Shown here: positions 1 through 5,687 of the stretch, in pieces
Layout of the letters: each line of letters opens with the position of its first letter
Numbering within the stretch: the first letter of the stretch is position 1
Assembly: GCA_021791995.1 (NCBI GenBank)
Contig: JAJYVN010000158.1
Span: forward strand, 1 to 7,001
DNA length: 7,001 nt
Reading direction: 5' to 3'
From: Bacillota bacterium
GTDB lineage: Bacteria; Bacillota; Sulfobacillia; RBS10-35; JAJYVN01
Notes under the pieces: model-generated
Told to the model about the DNA's origin: nothing
Seen by the model: only the letters and a program-made list of their open reading frames with translations
Databases searched by the model: none
Position numbers and translations under genes: made by a program

Positions 1-97
1 GGCGCGAAACCTTGCGTCGCTTGTCGCCGGGAGTTCCCTGGAGACGTTAAACGCCTGTGGAGCAGAAGGCTCTGGCCAGGAGAACGGCCTGGTGAAA

Positions 98-147
98 CCG
101 GCTGCTGCGACGCAGGAACGTTCCAATAGGAAACCGGCAGTAGCCGG
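98..147 (+). other. Long RNA stem-loop, 11-bp stem
   Basis: Bases 98-108 pair with 137-147 over 11 bp with one G-U wobble. The 28-base loop contains the perfect 10-bp palindrome at 115-124. The 3' arm can also form a local hairpin (134-138 with 143-147, loop AGTA), so two alternative folds compete. This is the strongest structural signal in the intron-like region. Confidence 0.5.
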
Positions 148-291
148 AAACAAAAGACTACTAAGAACGGGAACGGTGGAGCTCTGGTGGACAATGAGCA
201 CGTGGATCCAGCGGCGGCTTTCCGGTTCCGGTGCGGCATAGGTAATCAAGGCGACCATGGAGTCATTGCAAGCATCGGGGGGTGGTTACGC

Positions 292-343
292 ATATCGCAC
301 ATGTCAGCTACGCGATATCCTTGCGAAGGAGTGAGCGGTTCAC
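292..343 (+). other. Cluster of three adjacent hairpins upstream of the dehydrogenase
   Basis: Three stems lie almost end to end. Bases 292-298 pair perfectly with 312-318 (7 bp, 13-base loop). Bases 319-322 pair with 326-329 (4 bp, 3-base loop). Bases 331-334 pair with 340-343 (4 bp). A further 5-bp pairing is possible between ACAAC near 341-346 and GTTGT at 366-370. The cluster ends about 40 bases before the chosen GTG start. It could be part of the intron-like RNA or a structured leader of the dehydrogenase mRNA. No known riboswitch class was recognised. Confidence 0.4.
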
Positions 344-386
344 AACCCGAAGGTAACGTACTAGAGTTGTCGAGGGGGGGGCGACG

Positions 387-1370
387 GTGGGCGGGGAGGG
401 CGGAGGAAATGCGCAGCGGCTGTCCGTGTTGGTGGCCATTGACCTTCCGGCCGCCTGGCGTGAACGATTGGTTCGGGAGATCCCCCAAGCACGGTTCCGT
501 TTCGTTACGGATAGTGCGGAATTGGTAACGGCTGCTCCCGATGCGGAGGTACTATTCTGCCACACCCTGCCCCGCGAAGCGGTGACCGGTGCGGTGCGTT
601 TGCGCTGGGTGCAGGCGGCGACCGCTGGCGTTTCCCACCTGCTCTATTCGGAGTTTCGTGAACGCAAGATCCTTTTGACCAATGCGCGCGCCCAGGGAGT
701 GCCCATGGCCGAAAACGTTTTGGCCATGATGTTCGCCTTTGCCTGCCGTCTGCCGCTCCTGATGGACGCTCGGCCACGTCATCATCTCGTTGCTGCGCAG
801 GTGATCGCAGAGAAGTTTGAGTTGTGCGGACAGACGCTTGTGATTCTCGGGACCGGCGACGTGGGCGGGGCACTTTCGGCCCGCGCCTCTGCCCTGGGTA
901 TGCGGGTCATCGGATTGCGCCGCCGGCCGGAGATTGCCGTGCCTGGTGCGGAGCGGATTGTGGGTGTCGATCGCTTGCACCAGGTGCTGTCCGAGGCGGA
1001 CCATCTTGCTGTCACGCTACCTCTGACCCAGGGAACGCGCGGGTTTGTGGGTGCCCGTGAGATGGGGTGGCTGCGGAAAGGTGCATATCTATACAACGTC
1101 GGAGGTGGTCCGACCGTGGACCGACAGGCGATGTTGGATGCCCTGCGTTCCGGCCAACTGGCGGGCGCAGGCTTGGACGTCACCGACCCAGATCCACCTT
1201 TGGCCGATGACCCGCTCTGGGACATGCCGAATGTGATCCTGACCCAGCACACCTCGGAAGCCAGTCCGCGCAACAGCGAGCGGATTGCCGAGCTCTTTGC
1301 TGTCAACCTTGGTCGCTATTTGCGGCAGGAACGGCTTCTTAATCTAGTCGATTTGCGCCTGGGGTATTGA
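387..1370 (+). CDS. D-2-hydroxyacid dehydrogenase family protein with altered catalytic residues
   Basis: This 327-residue cytoplasmic protein belongs to the NAD(P)-dependent D-2-hydroxyacid dehydrogenase family (GhrA/SerA-like fold), whose members reduce 2-oxoacids to D-2-hydroxyacids. The nucleotide-binding motif is G155-T-G157-D-V-G160, and three arginines at 178-180 at the end of the second strand suggest NADP rather than NAD (inference). The family motif N-x-x-R-G-x-x-V-D appears as N237-V-G-G-G-P-T-V-D245, so the catalytic Arg is Gly240. The catalytic Glu of the E-P-L-P segment is Asp269. The catalytic His is kept as H288 in T-Q-H-T. Length is normal. The GTG at 387 was chosen because a purine run at 373-380 gives a Shine-Dalgarno site about 6 bases upstream. 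The first ~11 residues (Gly-rich) do not look like the family and may derive from the upstream intron-like DNA. GTG 426 is an alternative start. Family membership is firm; activity and substrate are not. Confidence 0.88.
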   Translation: MGGEGGGNAQRLSVLVAIDLPAAWRERLVREIPQARFRFVTDSAELVTAAPDAEVLFCHTLPREAVTGAVRLRWVQAATAGVSHLLYSEFRERKILLTNARAQGVPMAENVLAMMFAFACRLPLLMDARPRHHLVAAQVIAEKFELCGQTLVILGTGDVGGALSARASALGMRVIGLRRRPEIAVPGAERIVGVDRLHQVLSEADHLAVTLPLTQGTRGFVGAREMGWLRKGAYLYNVGGGPTVDRQAMLDALRSGQLAGAGLDVTDPDPPLADDPLWDMPNVILTQHTSEASPRNSERIAELFAVNLGRYLRQERLLNLVDLRLGY

Positions 1371-1393
1371 TCCGCCAACAGGGCGAGCCGTGT

Positions 1394-1439
1394 GCGTCTC
1401 TGCGGCGTAGGCCGAAAAAGGACGGTTCCGCAAAGACGC
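1394..1439. terminator. Candidate bidirectional terminator hairpin between convergent genes
   Basis: Bases 1394-1405 pair with 1428-1439 (12 positions, one C-A mismatch). The loop can form an inner 5-bp stem (1410-1414 with 1423-1427, two G-U pairs). It starts 24 bases after the dehydrogenase stop and lies 98 bases past the stop of the minus-strand binding-protein gene. There is no T-run on either strand, so it is not a classical intrinsic terminator. A stem used by both convergent transcripts or an RNA 3'-end stabiliser is plausible. Confidence 0.33.
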
Positions 1440-1455
1440 GAGAATCCGTTCCATT

Positions 1456-1479
1456 GTGATGCAAAGGGGCTTGCATCGT
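1456..1479. terminator. Second hairpin in the convergent gap
   Basis: Bases 1458-1464 pair perfectly with 1471-1477 around a 6-base loop, extendable by two G-U pairs to 1456/1479. It sits 58 bases beyond the stop codon of the minus-strand solute-binding gene and 86 bases beyond the dehydrogenase stop. No T-tract follows on either strand. With the hairpin at 1394-1439 it accounts for most of the structure in the 166-base gap 1371-1536, which otherwise holds no recognised gene. Confidence 0.33.
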
Positions 1480-1536
1480 CTGCCGGCTGATGCGCGTGCT
1501 GCCGATGTTGCGGCCGGCCTCCCTGCGGGTTGCAGT

Positions 1537-2811
1537 TCATCCAGTGCTTGAGGAGGCGTCTTGGCGCTCGGTGGCGTCCACGGCACTGGCCGCCTTTGCG
1601 AATCCCTTTGGCACGGTGGTTACGTGATTCGGACCGAAGATATTGGTCCAGGCCGGGTTGAGGATATCGAGGGCCGCCTGCTGGAAGGTGAAGGTCTCGG
1701 GCGGCAGGGCCCACCCGTCCTCCACAGGGGTCGAGAACACTTCCAGCGGTATGCTGGCAATGGACGGTATGTCGTTCCGCAGCGTCGCCAGATACTTCGG
1801 CCAAAGGCTCGTACGTGCGGGGCTCACGCCTTGGGCCAGCGTGGTTTGTTCCCACTGAGCCGAGGTTACAAACTGCAATAGCTCCCACGCAGCCTCTCGT
1901 TGCTTGCAACTGACTGGGATCGCGTAGAAGGGCGTGGTTGTGAGCGTTGCCGAACCCTGCGGCCACATTGGGAATGGGATCAGCGTCCAGTCGAAATTGT
2001 AGTTTTTGGCCACGAAGGAGACCTGCGCGCTGGTGATGACCTCCATTACCAGCGACCCTTTGGTGATGTCTGCCCAACTGGCCTGTCCCTGCAAACCTGT
2101 TGCACTCGCGTCCTTCCAAAAGCGATCCCACATCCACAGCCCACAGGTGATGGCGTCCGTCGACCCAAGCGCACACTCCAGGGGATTGCTGGAGGAGACT
2201 AAGCTAGCTCCCCAACCTGTCAGATAGAAGGTGGAGGTGGGGCTCCAGATCAGTTGCCCCCCCACGCGCGTGCCGGGTGTGCTCAGGCTCTGCCAGATGT
2301 CGACCAGGTCGTTGTACGTCCAGCCGAAGGTGGGAACGGCGAGACCGACGCTGGAGAAGGCGTCGGTGCGAGCGAGAAAGGCGCTCGGGGCGTTACTTTG
2401 GGGCAGCATGTACAGGCCGGATCCGCGGCGGAAGGCCTGCAACTGCGTGGGAGAGAACGCCGCGATGCTCGTCGAGTCGATGTAGGTCGAGAGGTCGACG
2501 CACAATTCGTCTTGCAGGTAGGGCGAGGGATTGTCGTCCCAGAAGACGTCCGCCGCTCCGTGGCCGACGATGGCCGCCAGGGTATTGACCGTTCCGGAGG
2601 ACTGGCTCGGGGCGTAACTCACGCGGATGGTCGGATGCGAAGCTTCGAAGTCGCTGATCAGCGAGGGGACAAGGGTGATGGGGTCCCCCGACACGAAGGT
2701 TAGATCGGTGATTCCTCCCGCGCGGCGGGGTGCACCACCGCAAGCAGACAGCCAGGTGCCTGCCGCAATCGCGGCCGAGACGCGCAACAGTCCGCGCCGC
2801 GTCATCTGCAT
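1537..2811 (-). CDS. ABC transporter solute-binding lipoprotein (family 1, sugar-type)
   Basis: This 424-residue extracellular solute-binding protein would capture a substrate, most likely a sugar or oligosaccharide, outside the membrane for an ABC importer. The N-terminus has a Tat-like motif (T4-R-R-G-L-L), a hydrophobic stretch, and the lipobox L21-S-A-C24, so the mature protein should begin at a lipidated Cys24. Family-typical segments include a lobe with F-E-A-S-H-P-T-I-R-V near 55-64, A-D-V-F-W near 87-91, Y-M-L-P near 134, and W-T-Y-N-D-L near 164. Length is normal. ATG 2811 was chosen over upstream starts at 2838 and 2922 because a strong purine-rich ribosome site lies just upstream (2821-2829) and it begins exactly at the signal peptide. 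It is divergent from the ligase-family gene and convergent with the dehydrogenase. No permease or ATPase gene adjoins it, so its transporter partner is unknown and the substrate is inferred only from the family. Confidence 0.88.
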   Translation of the reverse strand: MQMTRRGLLRVSAAIAAGTWLSACGGAPRRAGGITDLTFVSGDPITLVPSLISDFEASHPTIRVSYAPSQSSGTVNTLAAIVGHGAADVFWDDNPSPYLQDELCVDLSTYIDSTSIAAFSPTQLQAFRRGSGLYMLPQSNAPSAFLARTDAFSSVGLAVPTFGWTYNDLVDIWQSLSTPGTRVGGQLIWSPTSTFYLTGWGASLVSSSNPLECALGSTDAITCGLWMWDRFWKDASATGLQGQASWADITKGSLVMEVITSAQVSFVAKNYNFDWTLIPFPMWPQGSATLTTTPFYAIPVSCKQREAAWELLQFVTSAQWEQTTLAQGVSPARTSLWPKYLATLRNDIPSIASIPLEVFSTPVEDGWALPPETFTFQQAALDILNPAWTNIFGPNHVTTVPKGFAKAASAVDATERQDASSSTG

Positions 2812-2820
2812 CAAGGTGTC

Positions 2821-2829
2821 ACCCCTTCC
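2821..2829 (-). promoter_or_regulatory. Ribosome binding site that fixes the binding-protein start
   Basis: Read on the minus strand this is GGAAGGGGT, about 9 bases before ATG 2811. It is the best Shine-Dalgarno match near the gene and supports starting there instead of at 2838 or 2922. Confidence 0.65.
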
Positions 2830-2833
2830 AGAG

Positions 2834-2862
2834 AGCATACCGCGATCCCTGGCAGGAGCCAA
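2834..2862 (-). promoter_or_regulatory. Candidate sigma-70-type promoter for the binding-protein gene
   Basis: On the minus strand TTGGCT (2857-2862) and TATGCT (2834-2839) are separated by exactly 17 bases; each matches consensus at four of six positions. A start point near 2827 would leave a very short leader beginning in the ribosome site. The spacing is ideal but matches this weak arise by chance in 7 kb, and the organism's sigma preferences are unknown. Confidence 0.28.
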
Positions 2863-2888
2863 CCATGCGAACCGGAACCATACGCATG
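2861..2888. promoter_or_regulatory. Possible operator: dyad plus direct repeat in the divergent promoter region
   Basis: CATGCG at 2864-2869 is an inverted repeat of CGCATG at 2883-2888, 13 bases apart. In addition AACCAT occurs at 2861-2866 and again at 2876-2881, a 15-base period. The element lies midway between the two divergent genes and touches the candidate -35 box of the minus-strand gene, where a repressor or activator would act on both. No regulator gene is present in the window. Confidence 0.25.
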
Positions 2889-2897
2889 ATGGATGGC

Positions 2898-2905
2898 AAG
2901 GAGGG
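2898..2905 (+). promoter_or_regulatory. Ribosome binding site that fixes the ligase-family start
   Basis: AAGGAGGG at 2898-2905 lies 6 bases before GTG 2912. It is a near-perfect Shine-Dalgarno sequence and decides for the GTG start over the in-frame ATG at 2627, which lies inside the oppositely oriented binding-protein gene. Confidence 0.75.
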
Positions 2906-2911
2906 GCCTGC

Positions 2912-4960
2912 GTGATCCGCATTCTGGATGGTACGGTTCGGCTGATCGCTGGCGTCGCCGTTACTGCCGTGGTGGCGTGGCTTCTCCGACGAGGCCCGCT
3001 GGTGGCTCCTGTCAGCTTATTCGATAGTGTCGGGTCGACCAGTGCCTTTTACAGCGCGAGCCACGCCGTTGCGTTGGCCGCCCTGATAGGATCTTTTGTT
3101 TGGTTATGGGCCGCCCTGCGCGGCCGCCTAGCCTTGCCCGGTCGGAGACTGGCGCTCGCCTTTGGCCTACCATTGGCGGCGCTGGTGCTTGCCACGGCGC
3201 AGGCCGTGTATCCGCACGATGCACGCTACGATCTGGAGATCGCCCTGGCGATGTGTCTTCTGTATTACGCCGCAGTTTTTGTTGCGGGGGAGACACGCGG
3301 CTCCGGCCTCGGCTTCGCGGTGACGGCGCTTTTGGCGGGCCTCGCCGCCGCAGGGCTGCCTCTGGCCATCGACGGGCTGCGGCAGTATGCGTCGGGGATT
3401 CCGACCGGTGTGGCGTGGACCGGTATCTTTGCTCGGGAGATTCCGATTCGTGTTTCCGCGACCACCCATGATCCGAATGCATTGGCTGCGTATCTGCTGG
3501 TGAGCCTGGGCGCGGCGGTGGTGTTAATCCTCACCTGCGATTGGTATTGGCTGCGCGCCCTGCTGCTGGTGCTTGTCGTCACCTTCACCGCCACGATTGT
3601 GCTCACCTTCTCCCGCGCTGGTTGGTTGGCCACCGCACTCTTCTGTCTTGCGATCGTAGTGTTCACGCGGTCGGACCGCCGCCGTTGGGCATTGGTCTCT
3701 GCGGCGATAGTGGCTGGCACGTTCCTGGCATTGGGGTGGGCGATCCCGGGTGTCTTCTTTCGGGTCGGGACGATCAGCATTAAAAACGGTGGCGACGTGA
3801 CGAGCCGCTTCTTCAGTTGGCTCACAGCGCTCTCCATTTGGCGCACACATCCCCTGTTTGGCACGGGACCCGGTGGTCTCAATGCGCTCTACGCGGTGCG
3901 GCAACTGCTTGGGTGGCATGGCACCTATGTTCTGATTGACGTTCCTGGCAGTGACGACAACGACGTGTTGCAGTGGCTTGTGGGGACCGGAGTCATTGGG
4001 CTCCTGGCCCTGGCGACGGGTCTTGGTATCGCGGTCTGGACCGTGGGCCAAGCGATCCGACGTGCCTCATCGGCGCAGGCAGCGGTGGTCGGTGGCTGCG
4101 CCGCGGTGCTTTTGGGATTGGCTCTGCAGGGCACGCTGGAGGTAACTGCCTTTCTCTTGCCACTGCAGGCGCTTTTGGCTGTCCTGATCGGAACGGCCGT
4201 TGCGATGAGCGGTGTCGTCCGCGAGGTGAAGCTTTCGTGGGTGAGTCGCGGGGGAGCCGCACTGCTGGCGGCAGGATGCCTTTGGTTGGCGGTGGGGTTG
4301 CACCAGGCCTGGCTCCCGGAGCGGCTCTTCCAACAGATGTGGCAGGAGTTCGGCCAGTCCGTTACACCGGCTACCCTTTCCCTGGCGGAGCGCGTGGTGG
4401 CACTGGATCCCACCTCGGAGCGTAACCTGGCGGCTGCAGGGGACGTCGCCTACAATCTGGCGTACGGAGCGACAGGCTCGGTGCGTTCCACCGATGCGGC
4501 CATGGCCATCTCCGACCTCCGCCGTGCGCTCGCGGCCGATCCGTTTGATGGAAACACCTGGGGTATTGCGGCAGATGTCGCGGGTCTCAAACCCAACCAC
4601 CTGACAACTGCTTGCCTGCGCGAGGTGAGCATTCGGACCAATCCCTATGACGTTTGGGATATTGCCGAACTGGCATCCAACCTTCTGGCGGCGGGAGAAC
4701 CGCACGCAGCCCGGGTCGACGGCGCATACGCCTCATGGATTTTCCCGTTGGAGCTCGATGTCTACGCCGAACACGATGACACCACCATGCCGTACTACCA
4801 ACAGGCTGAACAACTTGAGGCCGAGGGGGAGGCGGGCTGGAAGGGGCCGTTGCCGCACGCAGCGGTCTACCCGCTGAGACCCGGGCAGTGCGAGCCGCTC
4901 GTGCGGGCGGAGGGCCTTTCGGGATCGGTTTTTTTGCGGGCCTGGAATCGCGGCGAATAA
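2912..4960 (+). CDS. O-antigen ligase/polymerase (Wzy_C superfamily) membrane protein with helical-repeat C-terminus
   Basis: This 682-residue integral membrane protein has about 13 predicted transmembrane helices (first at 11-25, last near 447-467). Relatives join or polymerise undecaprenyl-linked glycans outside the cytoplasmic membrane, or glycosylate proteins. Wzy_C hallmarks are present: R180-V-S-A-T-T-H-D-P-N189, T232-F-S-R-A-G-W238, and in the large outer loop T312-H-P-L-F-G-T-G-P-G-G. The usual His-Asn pair at the end of that loop is D349-N350 here, followed by the expected L-Q-W-L and G-V-I-G. In WaaL-type ligases that His is important for catalysis, so activity may differ. Residues 468-682 form a non-membrane domain with TPR-like helices near 488-519 and 527-556 (A-L-D-P, A-A-D-P-F-D). 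It is divergent from the binding-protein gene behind a shared 100-base region. Glycan substrate and exact reaction cannot be read from the sequence. Confidence 0.85.
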   Translation: MIRILDGTVRLIAGVAVTAVVAWLLRRGPLVAPVSLFDSVGSTSAFYSASHAVALAALIGSFVWLWAALRGRLALPGRRLALAFGLPLAALVLATAQAVYPHDARYDLEIALAMCLLYYAAVFVAGETRGSGLGFAVTALLAGLAAAGLPLAIDGLRQYASGIPTGVAWTGIFAREIPIRVSATTHDPNALAAYLLVSLGAAVVLILTCDWYWLRALLLVLVVTFTATIVLTFSRAGWLATALFCLAIVVFTRSDRRRWALVSAAIVAGTFLALGWAIPGVFFRVGTISIKNGGDVTSRFFSWLTALSIWRTHPLFGTGPGGLNALYAVRQLLGWHGTYVLIDVPGSDDNDVLQWLVGTGVIGLLALATGLGIAVWTVGQAIRRASSAQAAVVGGCAAVLLGLALQGTLEVTAFLLPLQALLAVLIGTAVAMSGVVREVKLSWVSRGGAALLAAGCLWLAVGLHQAWLPERLFQQMWQEFGQSVTPATLSLAERVVALDPTSERNLAAAGDVAYNLAYGATGSVRSTDAAMAISDLRRALAADPFDGNTWGIAADVAGLKPNHLTTACLREVSIRTNPYDVWDIAELASNLLAAGEPHAARVDGAYASWIFPLELDVYAEHDDTTMPYYQQAEQLEAEGEAGWKGPLPHAAVYPLRPGQCEPLVRAEGLSGSVFLRAWNRGE

Positions 4961-5082
4961 GCCCTGGATGCATCGACCAAGAAGGAGAACGTCGGAACGC
5001 GCCGAAGAATTGAATCGCAGATATGTACGTTCCTACGCGGAGGCCTTCGGCGGCGAATCCAAGTCTACTGGGAGGAACGAGT
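4961..5082 (+). other. Intergenic spacer with a long-range stem in the leader of the second binding-protein gene
   Basis: The spacer holds no gene. Bases 5000-5007 are perfectly complementary to 5045-5052 (8 bp, 37-base loop), ending 18 bases before the ribosome site. A purine-rich AAGAAGGAGAA near 4979-4989 resembles a ribosome site but precedes no useful reading frame. No T-run terminator follows the ligase-family gene, so read-through into the next gene is possible. Confidence 0.3.
5071..5075 (+). promoter_or_regulatory. Ribosome binding site deciding the start at 5083
   Basis: GGAGG lies 7 bases before ATG 5083, where the Tat-type lipoprotein signal begins. The in-frame ATG at 5023 lacks such a site and would add 20 residues that do not belong to a signal peptide. 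Confidence 0.7.
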
Positions 5083-5637
5083 ATGGCAAACCGAGGTATC
5101 GAAGGCGTTCGGGTCGGTAGGCGGCAGTTGATCAAGACGGGGTTGGTCGCGTCCGTGGGGACTTCGGCGGCGGCGTGGGCACTCTCGGCATGCGGCCCGG
5201 CGAAGCCAGCTCCCAGTAACGCGAAGATCGTTCTGCAGTGGGCTCCGTGGAACGTTGGATGGAAGAGCAGCTACAACAGCATCTTTTACGAGTACACAAA
5301 AGCCTTTCGCGAACAGAACCCGGGTGTGGATATCAGTGTGATGACCCCGCCGGGCGACGGACCCATCGAGGCCGGGATTGAGGCTGGTGGTGGTTCAACC
5401 GTGCCCGATGTCTTTGGTTCCTACGGCGCGGCCTCATACATCGAGGGTAACCTTGTGCTCGATCTCGCACCCTACATCAAGGAATATAATGTGGATTTGT
5501 CCCAGTTCCAGGCGAGTCAGATGGGATTCGTCACGCCCCCGGGCGGGCACATCTACGGGCTGCCGGCCGAAATCTCCACCAATGCCATTCTCGTGAGCCT
5601 CGATGCGGTGAACACGGCCGGCGTCACCGCCCCATAG
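5083..5637 (+). pseudogene. ABC solute-binding lipoprotein, truncated by an insertion sequence
   Basis: Only the first ~183 native residues of a family-1 extracellular solute-binding protein remain, where about 420-460 are usual. The signal shows a twin-arginine segment (G12-R-R-Q-L-I-K18), a hydrophobic stretch, and lipobox L34-S-A-C37. The mature part has the normal N-terminal lobe features: K-I-V-L-Q-W near 48-53, F75-R-E-Q-N-P-G-V-D-I-S-V, P108-D-V-F, and G-H-I-Y-G-L-P-A-E-I near 155-164. The reading frame enters the IS end, and the stop TAG at 5635-5637 is inside the inverted repeat. The hinge, second lobe and most of the binding cleft are missing, so transport function is almost certainly lost. 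It differs clearly from the binding protein at 1537-2811 and is not a duplicate of it. The rest of the gene is not visible in the 16-19 bases right of the IS. Confidence 0.82.
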
Positions 5638-5649
5638 GCTGTAACTTAG
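5630..5649 (+). repeat. Left terminal inverted repeat of the IS
   Basis: The core CATAGGCTGTAACTTAG (5633-5649) is the exact reverse complement of 6966-6982. Three additional C residues at 5630-5632 match G residues at the right end. The repeat supplies the stop codon that ends the truncated binding protein. Confidence 0.9.
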
Positions 5650-5687
5650 ATGTTGTGGCTCGGATCCGGGCGTGATATCGTTGCAGT

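Larger units (their letters stand above)
1..410 (+). ncRNA. Probable 5' part of a group II intron (domain I onward), truncated, no maturase
   Basis: This 386-base stretch before the first gene holds no convincing protein and looks like structured RNA. Visible elements are an 11-bp stem (98-108 with 137-147, one G-U pair), short hairpins at 60-73 and 76-92, GAAA-containing turns near 94-97 and 130-133, a 10-bp palindrome at 115-124, a 7-bp perfect stem at 292-298/312-318, and several small stems up to 370. The order and wording of these blocks resemble, from memory, the 5' half of bacterial group II introns, in which such RNA leads into a reverse transcriptase gene in domain IV. The start of the window (GGCGCG) is close to the usual GUGYG intron end. 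No reverse transcriptase and no domain V follow, so this would be a 3'-truncated remnant joined to the dehydrogenase gene. The right limit is approximate. Another structured leader RNA is the main alternative. Confidence 0.42.

Noticed and set aside
91..147. GGTGAAACCGG resembling a cobalamin-riboswitch block
   Set aside because: The other conserved boxes of that riboswitch are not present in order, and the downstream gene is not a B12-related one.
2..241. An open frame of about 79 codons running in from the window edge to TAG 239
   Set aside because: It has low-complexity composition, no recognised domain, and coincides with strong RNA stems. It fits open frame by chance through intron-like RNA better than a protein C-terminus.
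1316..2176. A 286-codon minus-strand frame overlapping the binding-protein gene
   Set aside because: It is a GC-driven shadow in another frame of a clear family-1 binding protein, with Arg/His/Pro-rich composition and no ribosome site.
2627..2911. 95-residue N-terminal extension of the ligase-family protein from ATG 2627
   Set aside because: It runs antisense through the binding-protein signal region, has no membrane or family features, and GTG 2912 has an excellent ribosome site.
2812..2922. 37-residue extension of the minus-strand binding protein from ATG 2922
   Set aside because: It would precede the Tat lipoprotein signal and overlap the divergent gene start. The ribosome site at 2821-2829 supports ATG 2811.
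4894..4935. Small hairpin and T7 run (4929-4935) as an intrinsic terminator
   Set aside because: It lies inside the ligase-family coding region and the 4-bp stem is more than 20 bases away from the T-run.
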